Source: Sulfitobacter sp. F26169L (GTDB taxonomy: Bacteria; Pseudomonadota; Alphaproteobacteria; Rhodobacterales; Rhodobacteraceae). From it: DNA of 64,000 nt. The notes below the pieces were generated by a model. It had not been told where the DNA came from, ran no database searches, and saw only the letters and a program-made list of their open reading frames with translations. Positions 39,401-41,505 of this stretch are shown one piece after another. How positions within the stretch are numbered: the stretch's first letter is position 1; each line of letters opens with the position of its first letter. The stretch lies in assembly GCF_026410285.1 (NCBI RefSeq), contig NZ_JAPMLP010000002.1, positions 131,501 to 195,500 of the forward strand, read 5' to 3'. Both the position numbers and the translations under genes were made by a program.

Positions 39401-41494
39401 GCTCAGCGTCAGGATGTTTGCGGCGGTATCATAGCTGACGGTTTCCAAACCCGCCCCACCGTCCAGTACATTGGCCCCGGTGCCGCCCCGCAGGATGTCA
39501 TCCCCCTCGCCACCAATCAGTGTATCATCACCCGACCCGCCAAGCAGCGTGTCATCAAGCCCGCCACCGTCAAGAATATCGTCATCCTGATTGCCGATCA
39601 GCAGATCGTACCCTTCACCCCCCAGAAGCACATCGTCTCCGGACTCGCCATCCAGCGTGTCATCGCCATGCCCGCCGACAAGGGCATCGTCGCCAATGCC
39701 CCCAAGCAAAACATCATTGTCACGACCACCATCAAGGGAGTCATTACCAATGCCGCCATCCAGCGAGTCGTTCTGGTTGCCGCCTGACAATTCGTCATCA
39801 CCGATACCTCCGGCGAGGAGATCCGCGCCGATACCGCCGATGAGCGTGTCATCTCCGGCGCCCCCATCCAGCGCGTCATCGCCGCTGTCGCCGTCAAGAA
39901 AATCATCCTCATTATCGCCATACAACCGGTCAGCGCCGATGCCGCCTGACAGCACGTCGTCGCCATCGCCACCATAAAGCGTGTCGTTCTGATTGCCACC
40001 GGCCAGCGCATCATCACCATCACCACCGACCAGCAGATCATCGCCATCGTCGCCGGACAAGGCATCATTATCGGCCCCGCCATCCAGCGTGTCATCGCCG
40101 TACCCGCCGGACAGCGCATCATCATCTGCCCCACCGGCAAGAATATCGTCACCGGAACCGCCGGTGATTTCATCATTGCCTGCATCTCCGCTCAGCGTGT
40201 CGTTACCACTGCCGCCGTCCAGCATATCGTCACCGCCGTCACCCGCCAGTTGGTCGTGCCCGCTTCCGCCAGATATTACATCAGCACCTGTGCCGCCAGA
40301 AATCTGGTCGTTTCCAACGCCACCGAACAAGGTATCTTCGCCGCTACCGCCCAGCAGCGTATCGTTACCGCCACCAGCGTGCAGCCAGTCGTTATCGTCA
40401 CCACCGTCCAGCAGATCGGCTCCTTCGCCGCCGATAAGATCATCATTGCCAACCCCTCCGCGCAGGGTGTTGTCGCCTTCCTCGTCTTCCAGCCAATCGC
40501 TGCCTTCTCCGCCTTCCAGAAGGTCGTCGCCTTCGTCCCCGTCGAGAAGATCATGGCCGTCACCGCCAATCAGAGTGTCGTTGCCATCTCCACCGCTCAG
40601 GGTGTCATTTGCTTCGCCACCATCAATGGTATCTTCGCCGTGATCACCTGTAAGGACATCGTTACCAAGACCACCTTCTATTGTGTCATTGTCGTCGCCG
40701 CCGCTAATAGTATCCTCGCCGGCACCACCGATCAGGGTGTCCTCGCCCTCGTTACCTTCGATGAGGTCGGCACCATCTTCGCCGTAAACACAATCATCCC
40801 CTGCGCCCGCGATCAGCGTATCGTTGCCATCGCCCCCGAACAGGCAATCATCATCCTCACCTCCGTCAACGCTGTCATCGCCGTGGTCAACAATGATGGT
40901 ATCGTTCCCGTGGCCACTAATGACCGTATCGTTACCATCGTCAGTCCGGGTGTAATCCGATCCCGCGCCGAGCCAGAGATAATCAGCAAAGACACTGCCG
41001 ATAATGGAATCGTTTCCGCCACCGGTGTAGGCTGTAAAGCCGCCAATTGCGCCCGAACCGATTATGGTATCATTGCCGTCACCGCTCACCAGCGTTGTGG
41101 TGCTGCCTCCGGCCAGATCCACATGAGAGTTGCCTGCACCAGTGAAGATGGTTTCAATCTCGGAAAACGTGATTGTGTCCGTCCCGCTGACGGCACTCCC
41201 CTCTTCCGGCCCTGTCCAAAGGATGTTGAGCGGCGTTGTTATCGCGCTGAGATCCAGCGTATCGAAATCCAGACCACCCTCGCCGCCGATGACGGTATCA
41301 TTGCCGAACCCGTTTTCGACAACAATCAGGTCGGCATCATCACCACCGTCGATGATGTCATCCCCCTCGCCGCCTTCCAGCGTATCGTTGCCTTGCTGGC
41401 CCCGCAAATCGTCATCACCATCAAAACCACGGATCGAATCTGCCGCTGCAGTTCCCAGAATTGTGTCCGGTCCGGATGTTCCATCAGCAGCCAT
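9374..41494 (-). CDS. giant RTX protein (10,706 aa) with FrpC-like self-processing module and cadherin-like domains
   Basis: Single open frame for a very acidic, Asp/Gly-rich protein of roughly 1.1 MDa, predicted to be secreted by a type I system. There is no N-terminal signal peptide. Order of parts: residues ~20-685 nonapeptide repeats (GGxGxDxLx); ~855-900 more repeats; ~970-1165 hydrophobic segments; 1169-1335 FrpC-type self-processing module; ~1340-1880 unique; ~1890-7135 about 34 RTX/HCBP-related units; ~7136-7872 cadherin-like; ~7872-8366 RTX; ~8366-10042 cadherin-like, He_PIG and one classical cadherin domain; ~10046-10133 RTX; 10206-10695 ten 49-residue repeats; terminus DTIIF. GGAG at 41502-41505 lies 7 nt before the ATG. 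A HlyC-family acyltransferase is divergent. Likely role: surface or released adhesin or toxin that folds on meeting calcium. Parts are clear; the overall function is inference. Confidence 0.95.
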   Translation of the reverse strand: MAADGTSGPDTILGTAAADSIRGFDGDDDLRGQQGNDTLEGGEGDDIIDGGDDADLIVVENGFGNDTVIGGEGGLDFDTLDLSAITTPLNILWTGPEEGSAVSGTDTITFSEIETIFTGAGNSHVDLAGGSTTTLVSGDGNDTIIGSGAIGGFTAYTGGGNDSIIGSVFADYLWLGAGSDYTRTDDGNDTVISGHGNDTIIVDHGDDSVDGGEDDDCLFGGDGNDTLIAGAGDDCVYGEDGADLIEGNEGEDTLIGGAGEDTISGGDDNDTIEGGLGNDVLTGDHGEDTIDGGEANDTLSGGDGNDTLIGGDGHDLLDGDEGDDLLEGGEGSDWLEDEEGDNTLRGGVGNDDLIGGEGADLLDGGDDNDWLHAGGGNDTLLGGSGEDTLFGGVGNDQISGGTGADVISGGSGHDQLAGDGGDDMLDGGSGNDTLSGDAGNDEITGGSGDDILAGGADDDALSGGYGDDTLDGGADNDALSGDDGDDLLVGGDGDDALAGGNQNDTLYGGDGDDVLSGGIGADRLYGDNEDDFLDGDSGDDALDGGAGDDTLIGGIGADLLAGGIGDDELSGGNQNDSLDGGIGNDSLDGGRDNDVLLGGIGDDALVGGHGDDTLDGESGDDVLLGGEGYDLLIGNQDDDILDGGGLDDTLLGGSGDDTLIGGEGDDILRGGTGANVLDGGAGLETVSYDTAANILTLSAGGGGAHIQIAGATGEGEINDTLIDIDAVEMSAQSDIVVVQGGSGWGGSVLEIGLGGGHDILDFHTEDGSEFASGVTLVNGFVQSGGSGASIDRLRAVGLEVRDSLPDSGIGSLQFTSMDDVFLTDESDWFVLTGNGEGAADAHSGTGLIFGAGGDDILYVEDPKPGDLTLDGGDGNDIVIAFSGTGVKTVGGLGRDLIINFTQGGELYGDLITGQQFTGAENGPPVAEPKDDAENSDQFYFAAGTTIMDPQKADLLTFYGVPLTGGDVTPGSAVWGALGGAGGILATIGSTVAGATSFAAVVASAASGNHLRVFYDTWMPFMAYVATDDGPMRVVNTGDLLWQIATGNSVPTGPADGDGSSNYQTVRGYDYQDGGFFTSSWLTDPLGGHKAYVKSLVRDTADLGLIFNFPDVFSVIMGGLGMASEFIKMTPAVGTLMAAYSQLSNVNAAWWLAGASVRLAKGFGWAEGFDPLTIDLDGDGLETIAIEASDVFFDLDNDRFAEQTGWLKGDDGFLVIDRNNNDRIDDLSEMFGSQTDSGFEDLSKYDTAAMGGNEDGQVTSDDAIWAQLLVWRDASEDGITDAGELLTLDALGIVSLSLDTDPLDITTPQGAELLSAGDITFADGSVRLMFDTIFEMNDTITEYTGEKGLAAWQQNLTIDMQGYGSITDLSVAMANDTELAQIVADAAALMTVPDLRLLVDQVGPVLDYWGQTQEMSNELVAVLLDTDADGSVTLADKGIYVEDETGGYWTLESGDAVRDGAGEIIDRPTLEQVLAQSASAGQVWQLEQAWSPASRGQAPQFREGAPYLARIADDRVVVDDYGIQNEDGSWRLASGRIITDGAGEAIAQPTVDDILALSREAGQEWREETFTFSPFANIPVEKIGFRVTDGITVDYTIEVTDQDGTFLVWARNLDRALELQFKTGDSREFNLRNYAVDLETLDEVGASSDSAYRVVSLTPGQMQFATALGGIEFRPQMLSATLDNATGLIDYRVVEGGDYSFSDERYESVITPMIDYAGQLMQQYTMTSYRLAVKLAFQSGLSEFSRGLEYDVELDKYRPTTDREMAPMFEAIFESAPASNDDDAIYDYFIDWSMILLQIFPDFQAGDVGFFFETKAGYDQAYVMQMLIAASENVPVDLDIFAIANAFGLEERRIITHEPTETAVVSKEGVNFFYLSEGDTTVTGSYPEDANGFGDDIQSDIYFVGRNSGNDIIYDRDLGDVDQLRLAHLAPDDVRAVRDGQDMILYYNDGASSILLKDQFLGELNMLLMDGTRTETGVTEIIFADGSIWNRFRMAFEVIDYERGEMDEADAYYGSGSGDVLFGGLGNDYLSGGAGGDTYYIRRGDGNDVIDDLGSFSFGPVQAGFDFLMFRGDITSEDLLLTRDGASENLLISLLDDQGNLTGDTVELVGQFGGVRINLGAFSEAMGTNTGLDFIAPNLIEKITFEQGPSLEYEDIIERVLENAKTEGDDAIYGMLNDNTLDGGAGDDFLTGLEGFDEYIYGRDYGSDVVLDDDNSSSLFGPKDDRLTFVDQLTWTDIDFLRDGASDTLRMQVKGTTDQIILPDYMDYILLVGFTNMIEEIVFANDVVWDQYKLLQHYVDIAKTDGDDVIYGFDYNSDRLDGGQGDDRLEGMGASDTYVFGVGYGEDTIYDNTSAVFGGPGTDTVEFTGLTTADVSFSRTALDLIISIEGTNDRLVLENQYVRFGQQKNAVEFFEFTDGTLRFTDFNPEDIDLVGTAGADTITGSNFGEVLDGRGGDDSLVGGDGGDTYLFDVGYGQDVIVDVRVRASWTDRKGIIVPVDDVVAFGDDLSQDNIVFTKDGNDLVISNTDSTDTLRIRNQFLDLDNGIERFEFTDGSVLAISDVEELLLIEGGNRGDNLIEGNPTTPNTLDGRQGDDTLVGGSAADLYAFGADYDFDRIIERPDADGVIDQVQFGASVTRDGLAITRDGLDLVIDLGSGNDVLTIVGGLGSTRIEEFRFGDGSILTLDEIIDEMLTGTDADERLIGLDNRDDTLSGGAGADALEGGAGDDTYLVNLGDTSTAVRDTAGIDRMHFGAGITIDNIGFENIDGDLVITLAGTGEKIVILGGYIETPVEVFAFADGTELGILDVREILRKETSYEGQNIINGAEFAAGVPLTPGGGNDKVILAQGSIVEISPFEGIDRIEMGAGVTEATLRIHDVASYAVEVRRADGSSDDLVIAFPFASGQIVIEGGLGRGALPEIVFTTDAVTWGAQDLVQAMIEGQQSAASDWVLGSDRADTFEGGTGDDVIFGNRGDDVYLFSPGDGQDVIEDEQGFDTLQLTGYRPSDVRIERLASDSDDLLLTFAASDDSVLIRDAGIDIIVFGDGTVWTRDALLDLVNATGSDTDDLLRGTSGSEEYRAGLGNDIIVDGRGLDIYHFALGDGQDRIRSDGAADGFGAIAFGSGIALEDITAKRDAAGNITILISGTDDRLTLIDPTGDPDAIVGTLSFADGRTLSIAAIARDIPSTDEDDHIILASGPLATPEPSFTAFGQGGNDTLETGRGDDVLDGGQGNDLLKGNSGSDRYVFERGDGQDSIADIEQLDSAAIDAIVFGAGILPADIEVLSVGPEDLVLGLVGTSDRLVLQGMFADTAEGSSTEELRFATGDVWTLVDILAAAATGGADDDNINFGTAFTADLVLDGGTGDDVLAGGRGNTIYRFDPGSGNDRIIEAGNWFYSNDTVNFGAGFDPGDMVAVRHGNDLLLRFAGHSDTLLIVNQFGLSHTPVDVFAFDGAQSLSAADVAATLVDEDTAQRLLSPSVADANPFLSGLFSHENGGDGSGGGGPVDTGTGTASPLARRIVAEDGTAEIFATFIPAIDEGTGLITIAGFETGDLGDRLDIGLAAGLSGEVVARQEGADVYIYFADSGVTDLGNARQIFRLEDVSLDALTLGNFNGAPFSSAAPQTLSGTNTAETLEGGWGDDTLDASGGEDTLIGGQGNDSLIGRNQNDTYRFEAGFGQDSIYDNGNYSTEDRVVFGAGINAADLSVMAQGEDLILSFPDGDSVRFQYDLTNSRYRIETVAFEDGTILSHDDLLAMAFVPADDDRRMDGSYDDNLLDGGGGNDSIFALGGADTLIGGMGNDSLSGGDHNDTYRFEAGFGQDSIYERGNYSTADEIVFGAGIDPADLVVSAQGEDLILSFPNGDSVRIQYDLTNTRYRVETVSFDDGTTLSHDDLLALAYVATDQDQRMDGSYDDNLLEGGGGNDTLFSLGGTDTLVGGAGDDSLSGGDHDDIYHFEAGFGQDTIYESGNYSTADEVVFGAGINPGDLVVTVQGNDLILSFPNGDSVRLEYDLSHSRYRIETVSFDDGTVFDHDDLLAMVYAASDDDTQMDGSYDDNLLTGGGGNDTLYGLAGADTLVGGTGNDSLSGGNQNDVYLFEAGFGQDVVADNGTSSTADEIVFGAGLSLDDLFVTAQGADLIIGFNGTEERLRIANTLSNSRYIIETLRFDDGRSMTYAQLLDQANAATQAGDALTGGASADVLDGLGGDDTITGNGGDDTLLGGSGFDLLDGGSGDDALSGDGGDDTLFGGNNNDTLIGGSGDDYLSGGTRNDTYLFSAGFGHDVINESDGSNFYSGTDTVVFDNTVLPADVTVYIDGDDLVLTLPASGDQLRLQGTVAGNNKRVESVSFEADGTIWSHADMVNNALPWAGPSGLSQQGDAAVNLLAGGDGDDSVLGLENTGSRMEGGQGNDTLTGGTSDEVLTGGAGNDLLQGQTGDDVYLFEAGFGQDTIDDGGANGDGNNFDTVIFAAGILTSDIVVEKTDDTGGPLMLGFAGSTDRLTIVNGNEDATALGGIDEVRFDDGTIWTAADLRNMATLRAASEIEAPLDAAIADSLTGSDYGDDLNGLDANDTLIGGAGNDYLSGGADDDLLVGGLGNDVLDGDAGDDTYRFGTGFGRDTIQTQYGGNETIIFEAPINLADLVVYKSGFEDGPAETYCLTFTNSDDAVTLQLEAIFDVEGEGGSGDPATFTVQFESGGTIEMAALDAMATFLPDGLTLTGDLADDTLTGTGLADQIEGYAGDDHLEAQGANATLTGGAGEDLLIAGAGRTLLDGGAGFDIYRVGATFDHVTIESDYRYDNRLELLSLNAADLIAEYNANYDYQLAMATGEGRIVLEYEAVSEIRFADATWSWNDFQSRIYNATERGLSDYSASLTGTAFDDDLSGNSAAGLFEGLAGSDSIYAGSGDDTLRGGTGHDTLNGASGNDVYEFEAGFGHDIITLSDTGTDVDIIVFGAGILPADVTVTDSSGEMLISLNGGTDTIRLVNGSTPISEIRFADATVWTAADLAAMIGAQQAPIVGTVFADDLNGSGFDDRLSGGQGDDTLSGGAGDDHLDGGAGLDDITAGSGDDIIIDEAGGAILRFSAGFGQDYISAQTGTGGAVSVVFDATIASTDISVVTEYEGGPLLLLVNGTSDRLEIEVGGYEGGLENYGVDDVTFADGTIWTFADLNAMATPVSGLSIDGDNPPVPAGSANDDSITGNNKDNLLLGNDGNDTLNGLRGDDTLVGGAGNDQLGGGRDNDTYRFEAGFGQDVILNDGYYYNYDVVEFGVSIASSDVTVELVNGSNDLVLKIAGTNDRITIHDGATRSNIDEVRFADGTTWSDNDLLTMVMPATGTTVTTSFVGTTMTGTALDDALQGLGGNDDISGLAGRDNIAGGAGDDTLNGGTGSDTFFDVSGDDTYLYAAGDGTDRITDLEGTDTIRFDGGITPADVTISQRSGTDIVLDLPSLGDRIELIGALGTTGRMIEQIIFDDGTIWTQADLLAALVAGTQAGEVIEGTPQGDTITGLGGDDTINGNQGADSLLGGTGSDSISGGEGNDTLSGGHGADTLAGDAGDDMFRFAIGDGNVTLQDSQGTDHVELAAGILTDALRITLRGNDIHLRVKGTEDRLILSDVLDSPANEIEELRFADGTIWTHADLIAIAQASVEDDNLTGDATDEVFDTGAGNDTVDARAGNDSILAGSGADRIEGGEGNDTIYGGLGRDTLSDDAGDDLYRFSLGDGADVITDLSGTDAIELGAGINEADISVTQPDSENLLVRISGTEDRITLVGALGNPENAIEELRFDNGAVWTFAQMLALSQTPTGTADLLSGSGVDDTLDGLGGNDTIDGRSGDDVLSGGAGADSVFGGAGDDMLDGGTGTDLLEGGPGNDTYLFAAGDGQTVIEDTSGLDHIILGAGISADRVSLSRSGSNDIVLRVTGTDDRITIVDFLGTGAIESVEFADGTQWDNAEILRRTTLGTSGDDSYSGLDLPEQMSGLGGDDTLSGAGGDDTLDGGADDDLLSGGAGADHLSGGTGTDVLQGGAGGDTYLFAAGDGMALIDDMGDAADDTLQISGYDLTEIRFSRTGADGDDLTMRFAGSTDRIVVAGAFAGDAGRIEQLVLTDSLQTLTFAEIQARVQPDLGIDGTAIYGDATDQTLTGTALADYIEGGDGADTLDGGAGDDIFGDILADDATDTYTGGTGRDIYRYLPGYALSGDIAEDVITDFAAGDLGDILRLSSATPNPFVNGRLQLVQDGADTTIVLTDDAGGSRSVIRLLNVDAATLTPANFGGVTLERDNSGMSGDDGANMITGGPLGDLVFGNGGADTIRGFAGNDSLAGGADGDLILAGFGNDLIAGEAGHDDLSGGAGDDTLSGGTGNDTLRGGDGDAQFAGNDVFHGGAGNDAIYGGAQNDIYLFGAMDGHDTIVDPDGTDRVEFDATVTPESMVVVQIGDDLELRVTGGNTRVRLVNAVAEIVQTDIEQVVFDDGTIWTRTDLLSRAMIASPADDTLAILAGTTIDGLGGNDDLTGTSADETLHGGVGDDTLRGGGGNDTYTFASGDGLDLISDALGANVIEFGAGISPSDVVLVAGQPTITLQINSTGDRIDTGHMPDPAMALAEVRFHDGTVWTTGDLVSMALATTAGDDVTFGSDAAETLVGQDGDDRLVAQGGDDDLRGDGGVDLLEGGLGNDTYRFDLGDNQDRIVDTGGAADVLILGAGIGVDDLRVAQSSDGSAMILAFGSDGDRVRIDNALGEGRIETIRFADGTELGISDLLSFVPTVLDDHIFGDAADNLLNGGLGNDRVSGGAGNDTYLFAAGDGRDILRDAASSAHDTLIITGYAPEDLVFNGLGTSGGDLTIRFVGSDDQIIIADGLTKNGRGIERIVLEDSGTEYTIAQIGTLLSDAQASDENDVIYGTNGDDILAGGLGDDLLVGLLGDDTFRYASGDGDDRIDAFGRGNNVLELTDYTPADLESAVRAGPDSHDLVLTFFTQGDRIILVNALSDRNVGNSTLSIRFADDTVWTRAEMRAQSLIDIQTDDDDYANDFASDDLIDFGQGDDAADGHEGADQYVYTVGDGHDRVSDSGASPTETDVISMQGFEADTTTVTRLFQGSTSVKLGFLGNPDDTLTVINALSDDATSIEQYLFDDGTIWTRDTLLTLLENNTPVALDDGFFAVTTGEELQIGLLDILENDFDADGDALRLVSVDGGAAGNALIDGDGNVRFVAADGFIGATTIRYVITDDRNAFAEAEISVNVRPVAEALDDTGFTVEEDGFLTLRVERLLSNDIDGDRMIVGSVFDAVNGTVSLSSNGDISFTPVANFYGQAQFSYVANTPEGGAAVAMVYINVTPENDAPIAGDDAGFAGFEDTPFVISAASLLADDSDVDGDLLTISAVINSPELGVTLDDNGNILVTPAEDFFGTASFDYLVTDPDGLSDTGTVTVTIDAVNDGTDARSDHFDTTDLGAPLLEDNPVIIGLDRLTANDTNQLGELQIARVFGVIGGSARLLENQTVLFEPDANFNGEAQFQYTVDDGQGGRDTATVTLAYQPVNDRPVARDDRYRDDELSHILRGFQDTALEIPVLELLKNDYDVEGLAVTFENATGAVNGDLVVEDGIITFTPDAGHQGTATFGYSVTDPEGAVDGGQVTLFFETTSDAAPVAVSDQFLVPEDIPTTIRLSTLLANDTDVDNDTLEIIGWRMTDPVSDFFKFGLDAAFSFNGTLEQDENGDFLYTPNIDAELAGGFVYLLSDGADGTDEGYVDIQIVPSNDDPTVVDDVGFVTPFDVPLVIRVADMVFNDYDIEQADHDKDGIIDVDLDNPDRPRPTFVGVDGVYDPVELAQGNRVSLGTFEVVTFRGEEFLVARFDAGYSGEVAIEYRIADEFGLEDTGFATASVADFYGAELSGSPLVDYIEGNSLSEKIHGYRRDDWVVALDGDDTIETGSGADLIEAGAGNDLINAGDDADEVRGGTGFDILQFAGSNTGVRADLSTLIGQGGHAEGDRYVGLEGFEGTGYNDTLGGDDNRNILRGEGGRDALIGRGGNDDLHGDAGDDTLEGGTGADNLDGGTGNDWARYENSAQAIQISLDENTASGGEAEGDILNDIENLIGSDFADNLEGDAGANALFGGRGDDTLTGLDGDDLLQGGRGADSLVGGDGVDTADYVLSLEGIDIDLAAGTASGGDAAGDTLDGIEIIQASYHNDTLRGDDNDNTFRGGRGADLMDGRLGFDVADYTRADEAVTVDLFLGQGVAGEAQGDTLISIEKVIGSIHDDTFIGSGGADVFDGRFGNDTLQGGLGADDYLFGFDSGADIVTDIGGGAEIDRLILGTGIATKDISLLQVGDDLFVELERDDGYLIDTLTVTDHFLGEASGIEQIVFEDGTIWDRAAIQAGLRDGRFNAMNDIYRLGVEDEVALIDPADLIENDAESGVEDLVLVSVQNGEFGTASINADGMIEFLGAQDHNGDAFFAYTVRDPLGRESTARVEVNLSPVNDAPVANDDPLQYGIEDVPLRIRIENLLANDYDVDGDNEMEGLRIVSAQPLTNLAGEDLRPYWDKRNYDGPATDVTWKIDNQYIEFKSRPDHFGFAGFRYVLADNDGATSTADVEIYFAPVNDAPRIRDGLTWAKLGEVTTFTVDQLMSRVYDIEGDEFEFVGLHIAADGNASRNGVEVFDPDTGIIEFTPAVLGYATISFDVIDALGAEATLDFGIRVRPQNLPPVARDDRGFNLLQDGMTIIDPADLLLNDSDPDDDTVVFEEVYRFAENGKVRLNEDGMIEFVARENYNGPASFEYTISDGLGLTDTAVVHLNILPVNNGPVLRDDVVRGLEDGPLYVIPAEAFGNDLDLDGDVLFFQQTELLGQLTSRFLSPDYTVRATSPNNTDLPDWLFFDAASMTFSGSVPDTQTDPVEVAVFLSDPSSGAIYVNRFAWDPEDDADELATGISVQPTVLAGFTIREATTWSLDEDADQVATFDISDGEFSAQVNGGRPLPSWLTFDAATRSLNVSEFGIDDQDQMARVQIVFTPTAPLDPDVEDQYTLADRGFTLEFVIDPTDPQLAAINAVLAGDPLLEASGQFGLDASGTPTLTVARESGAPLNDWISFDDTTLTFSGTPPSEYVGAVPVRIDVSGGALPDMSIITEFVVDEQFTVIAEGNNSPFSVIDFPERIDITAPKDFNGSIAFAYDAEDEKGGGSADPANIVFNVVATREFAVANDDTISLYENGSVTFTIAELLLNDRDDDGDALRITEIGTPLNGAVSIALGTVTIAAPDGLVPLAGGTWSVALADGSETPDWMVVDTLTGTLSATVPLDVTGSYDVVFSNSDGTTTRTQVVSTSFDGNAGASVTYAPTPGFAGEERLSYTLTDDAEGAVAGTVVLDVISLLDPPVAATDQVNVLEDGVLVLTPAELMANDSDADGDPIRFVGVGEAVNGTVAYDGSQITFTPTPDFSGDALFTYTVTDDRHGESTGRVEVDVISTNRAPQAVTDVFIVDEDTPFEFTAADLLANDLDADGDTITFQSLQSEVADGRLLELPDGRYQFVPDENVTGPVTFGYAVSDGRLGAKASIVFDIQPVNDAPIANPDGHFFGTQDEEFRIDFADLLFNDRDVEGDTFSIVEVFDGDNGTVRRDGDQAVFLGRAGYFGDGGFHYRVTDEHGATNTGYATVLVMPLFDVPVAVSDAGYEMIEDTYLDIDPADLMANDDIPLGSEVIFLGLETVGPNRFEAEITELDNGLWRLTTIQDFFGEIQLRYALTNETGFEVPTTVTIDVLGTSDSPVAEDDMLSVVEDTSLAIFVTQLTANDSDPDRQAIVLTRILGSENVTAELTEDGQVIVTPDVGFSGTGWFEYELEDSGGLATTARVEVLVEAVNDAPVLADLSALYGVQEQPLSITLPVDVAVDPDGDALVLTVRGPEGAPLPDWLTFNPATRTLSGTPPRDLSGEIALELSASDGQANTVRAITLNLASTEGAEAPVITSGNGDPVVSLTHAENNTAVTQITATDENGDPVNFAITGGVDAAYFAIDSVTGEVTFIAPPDFELPKNAAGDNVYDLTVSASDGARSSEQTLQVSVTDVVETISGLVVTGAQTDDLIDPENTVNGQPLPTALDDVISGMGGRDTLDGGAGDDTLHGGDGDDTLSGGIGDDAVVGGDGIDTVTYLGAPIDYAVSGVGSGVLNVVSNIDADRGTDVLVSVENLHFSGAVFTDPLAISDTEFDTDNLNNWILRTTERDESGALVRTYRAEDNGREIEKRFTDTGATEVWADPLNVSPWQSIVIESGADGVMVSQSIDYDNGRNNTYAYVDGVLSATTYSDFLDIESWTTISANYDDTGAITDSVVDYDNGRRKELAYVDGNLVQSVTFDLADTEAWTTITKEFDAAGVILSGVVDYDNGRLKTASYDDGALLQTVTSDLGDAESWTSITRDYNAAGGITSKTVIYDSGRSNAISYVDGTVSQSIQSDLTDTETWTSISTDYDASGVITFKVVAYDNGRSKSLEYADGILSQSVTSDLLDTESWTRITSDFDASGQIVSKLVIYDNGRSSALEYEAGTLSRSVMSDLLDTESWTTITSDFDAAGTIMAKVVEYDSGRSKSLSYLDGTLSQSIDYDLLDTEAWTTIIKDFDAAGVIESRLVNYDDGRQLNETYQSGKIETAFTNDAADVFDWTARTYTYDTEGELVLSEIHYDDGQIDERMFVDGVKTSRLLTDGDDIFVWTTKETMFDENGERSSLTTLFDDGTVDTIIF
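9408..10879 (-). repeat. ten 49-residue C-terminal repeats
   Basis: Residues 10206-10695, ten copies of exactly 49 residues (147 bp) plus a partial eleventh. Consensus: YDNGR-x5-Y-x-DG-x(5-7)-SDL-x-DTESWTTI-x3-(F/Y)DA-x-G-x-I. The central copies are most alike; the first and last two have diverged. The block lies between the last RTX repeats and the C-terminus, where a type I secretion signal is expected. No function is known to me for this repeat. Confidence 0.85.
11370..16390 (-). repeat. cadherin-like / He_PIG domains, block 2
   Basis: Residues about 8366-10042, about thirteen Ig-like domains. Most are the NDAPVAxDD...LLANDxDxDGD type. Several He_PIG-like inserts carry LPDWLxFDxxxxTxSGTP (about 9000-9300 and near 9850), and the last is a classical cadherin-like domain with AENNTAV, ATDENGDPVNFAI and SVTGEVTF. 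This block carries most of the predicted stalk. Confidence 0.82.
16390..17880 (-). repeat. second RTX block
   Basis: Residues about 7872-8366, between the two cadherin-like blocks. Nonapeptide groups alternate with short GGxAxGDxLxxIE segments (for example VDLFLGQGVAGEAQGDTL), and it ends with one HCBP-related unit closing FEDGTIWD. An RTX block between Ig-like stalks suggests a second calcium-folding nucleus within the stalk. Confidence 0.8.
17880..20090 (-). repeat. cadherin-like (VCBS/tandem-95 type) domains, block 1
   Basis: Residues about 7136-7872, seven Ig-like domains of 90-125 residues. Each opens NDxPVAxDD, has an ExxxxxIxxxxLLxNDxDxDGDxL core with calcium ligands, a (F/I)TPxxxFxGxAxFxY strand and ends near V-x-V-x-P. 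These domains form rigid calcium-stiffened stalks in large bacterial adhesins. Confidence 0.85.
20090..35830 (-). repeat. array of ~34 RTX + HCBP-related units
   Basis: Residues about 1890-7135. Each unit of roughly 110-190 residues has a few calcium-binding nonapeptides, then a GxDxYxFxxGxGxDxIxD strand, an (F/L)GxGI-x-x-x-D segment, a D-L-(V/I)-L strand, a GT-x-D-R-(I/L) turn and a closing FxDGT(I/V)W followed by a short helix. This is the layout of the hemolysin-type calcium-binding related domain (HCBP_related). Counting the FxDGT-type closures by eye gives about 34 units. Sequence divergence between units is large except in the 423-bp block at 28931-30622. Confidence 0.85.
28931..30622 (-). 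repeat. 423-bp tandem repeat, four copies
   Basis: Four adjacent HCBP-type units of exactly 141 codons. The conserved Met codon before DGSYDDNLL lies at 30197-30199, 29774-29776 and 29351-29353, a constant 423-bp step. The two central copies and their neighbours share long identical segments such as DTYRFEAGFGQDSIY and NGDSVR, while the outermost ends have diverged. This points to recent unequal exchange inside the gene and is also a likely place for assembly collapse. Confidence 0.88.
37480..37993 (-). other. FrpC-type self-processing (clip-and-link) module in the giant protein
   Basis: Residues about 1168-1338. It begins FDPLTIDLDGDGLET, matching the start of the Neisseria FrpC module, where calcium-dependent autocleavage takes place between Asp and Pro and the new Asp end is linked to a lysine of another protein. 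The Asp-Pro pair here is residues 1169-1170 (nt 37985-37990). Further matches to FrpC are (F/L)FD-x-(N/D)xD, TGW, DDGFLVIDRNNNDRID...MFG, LLVWRDASEDGITDAGEL and LDALGIVSLSL. Helical residues about 1345-1400 also resemble the segment after the module in FrpC. Cleavage would leave an N-terminal part of 1169 residues and a C-terminal part of 9537. Confidence 0.85.
39440..41460 (-). repeat. N-terminal RTX nonapeptide block
   Basis: Residues about 12-685 of the giant protein: some 70 near-continuous copies of the hemolysin-type calcium-binding nonapeptide GGxGxDx(L/I)x, seen in DNA as a 27-bp period. Each turn binds calcium in the beta-roll fold. Such a long block at the N-terminus is unusual, since RTX repeats normally lie near the C-terminus before the secretion signal. 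Confidence 0.9.
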
Positions 41495-41501
41495 GGGGTG
41501 T

Positions 41502-41505
41502 CTCC
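41502..41505 (-). promoter_or_regulatory. ribosome binding site of the giant RTX gene
   Basis: GGAG on the minus strand, 7 nt before the ATG at 41494. It confirms the start and hence the 10,706-residue length. Confidence 0.8.

Noticed and set aside
39440-41460. CRISPR-like regular short repeats
   Set aside because: The 27-bp period is the RTX nonapeptide in a continuous reading frame; there are no unique spacers of constant length and no cas genes.
9374-41494. The giant frame as an assembly error joining several genes
   Set aside because: There is no internal stop, a constant frame and coherent domain order; only the 423-bp repeat region is at real risk of wrong copy number.
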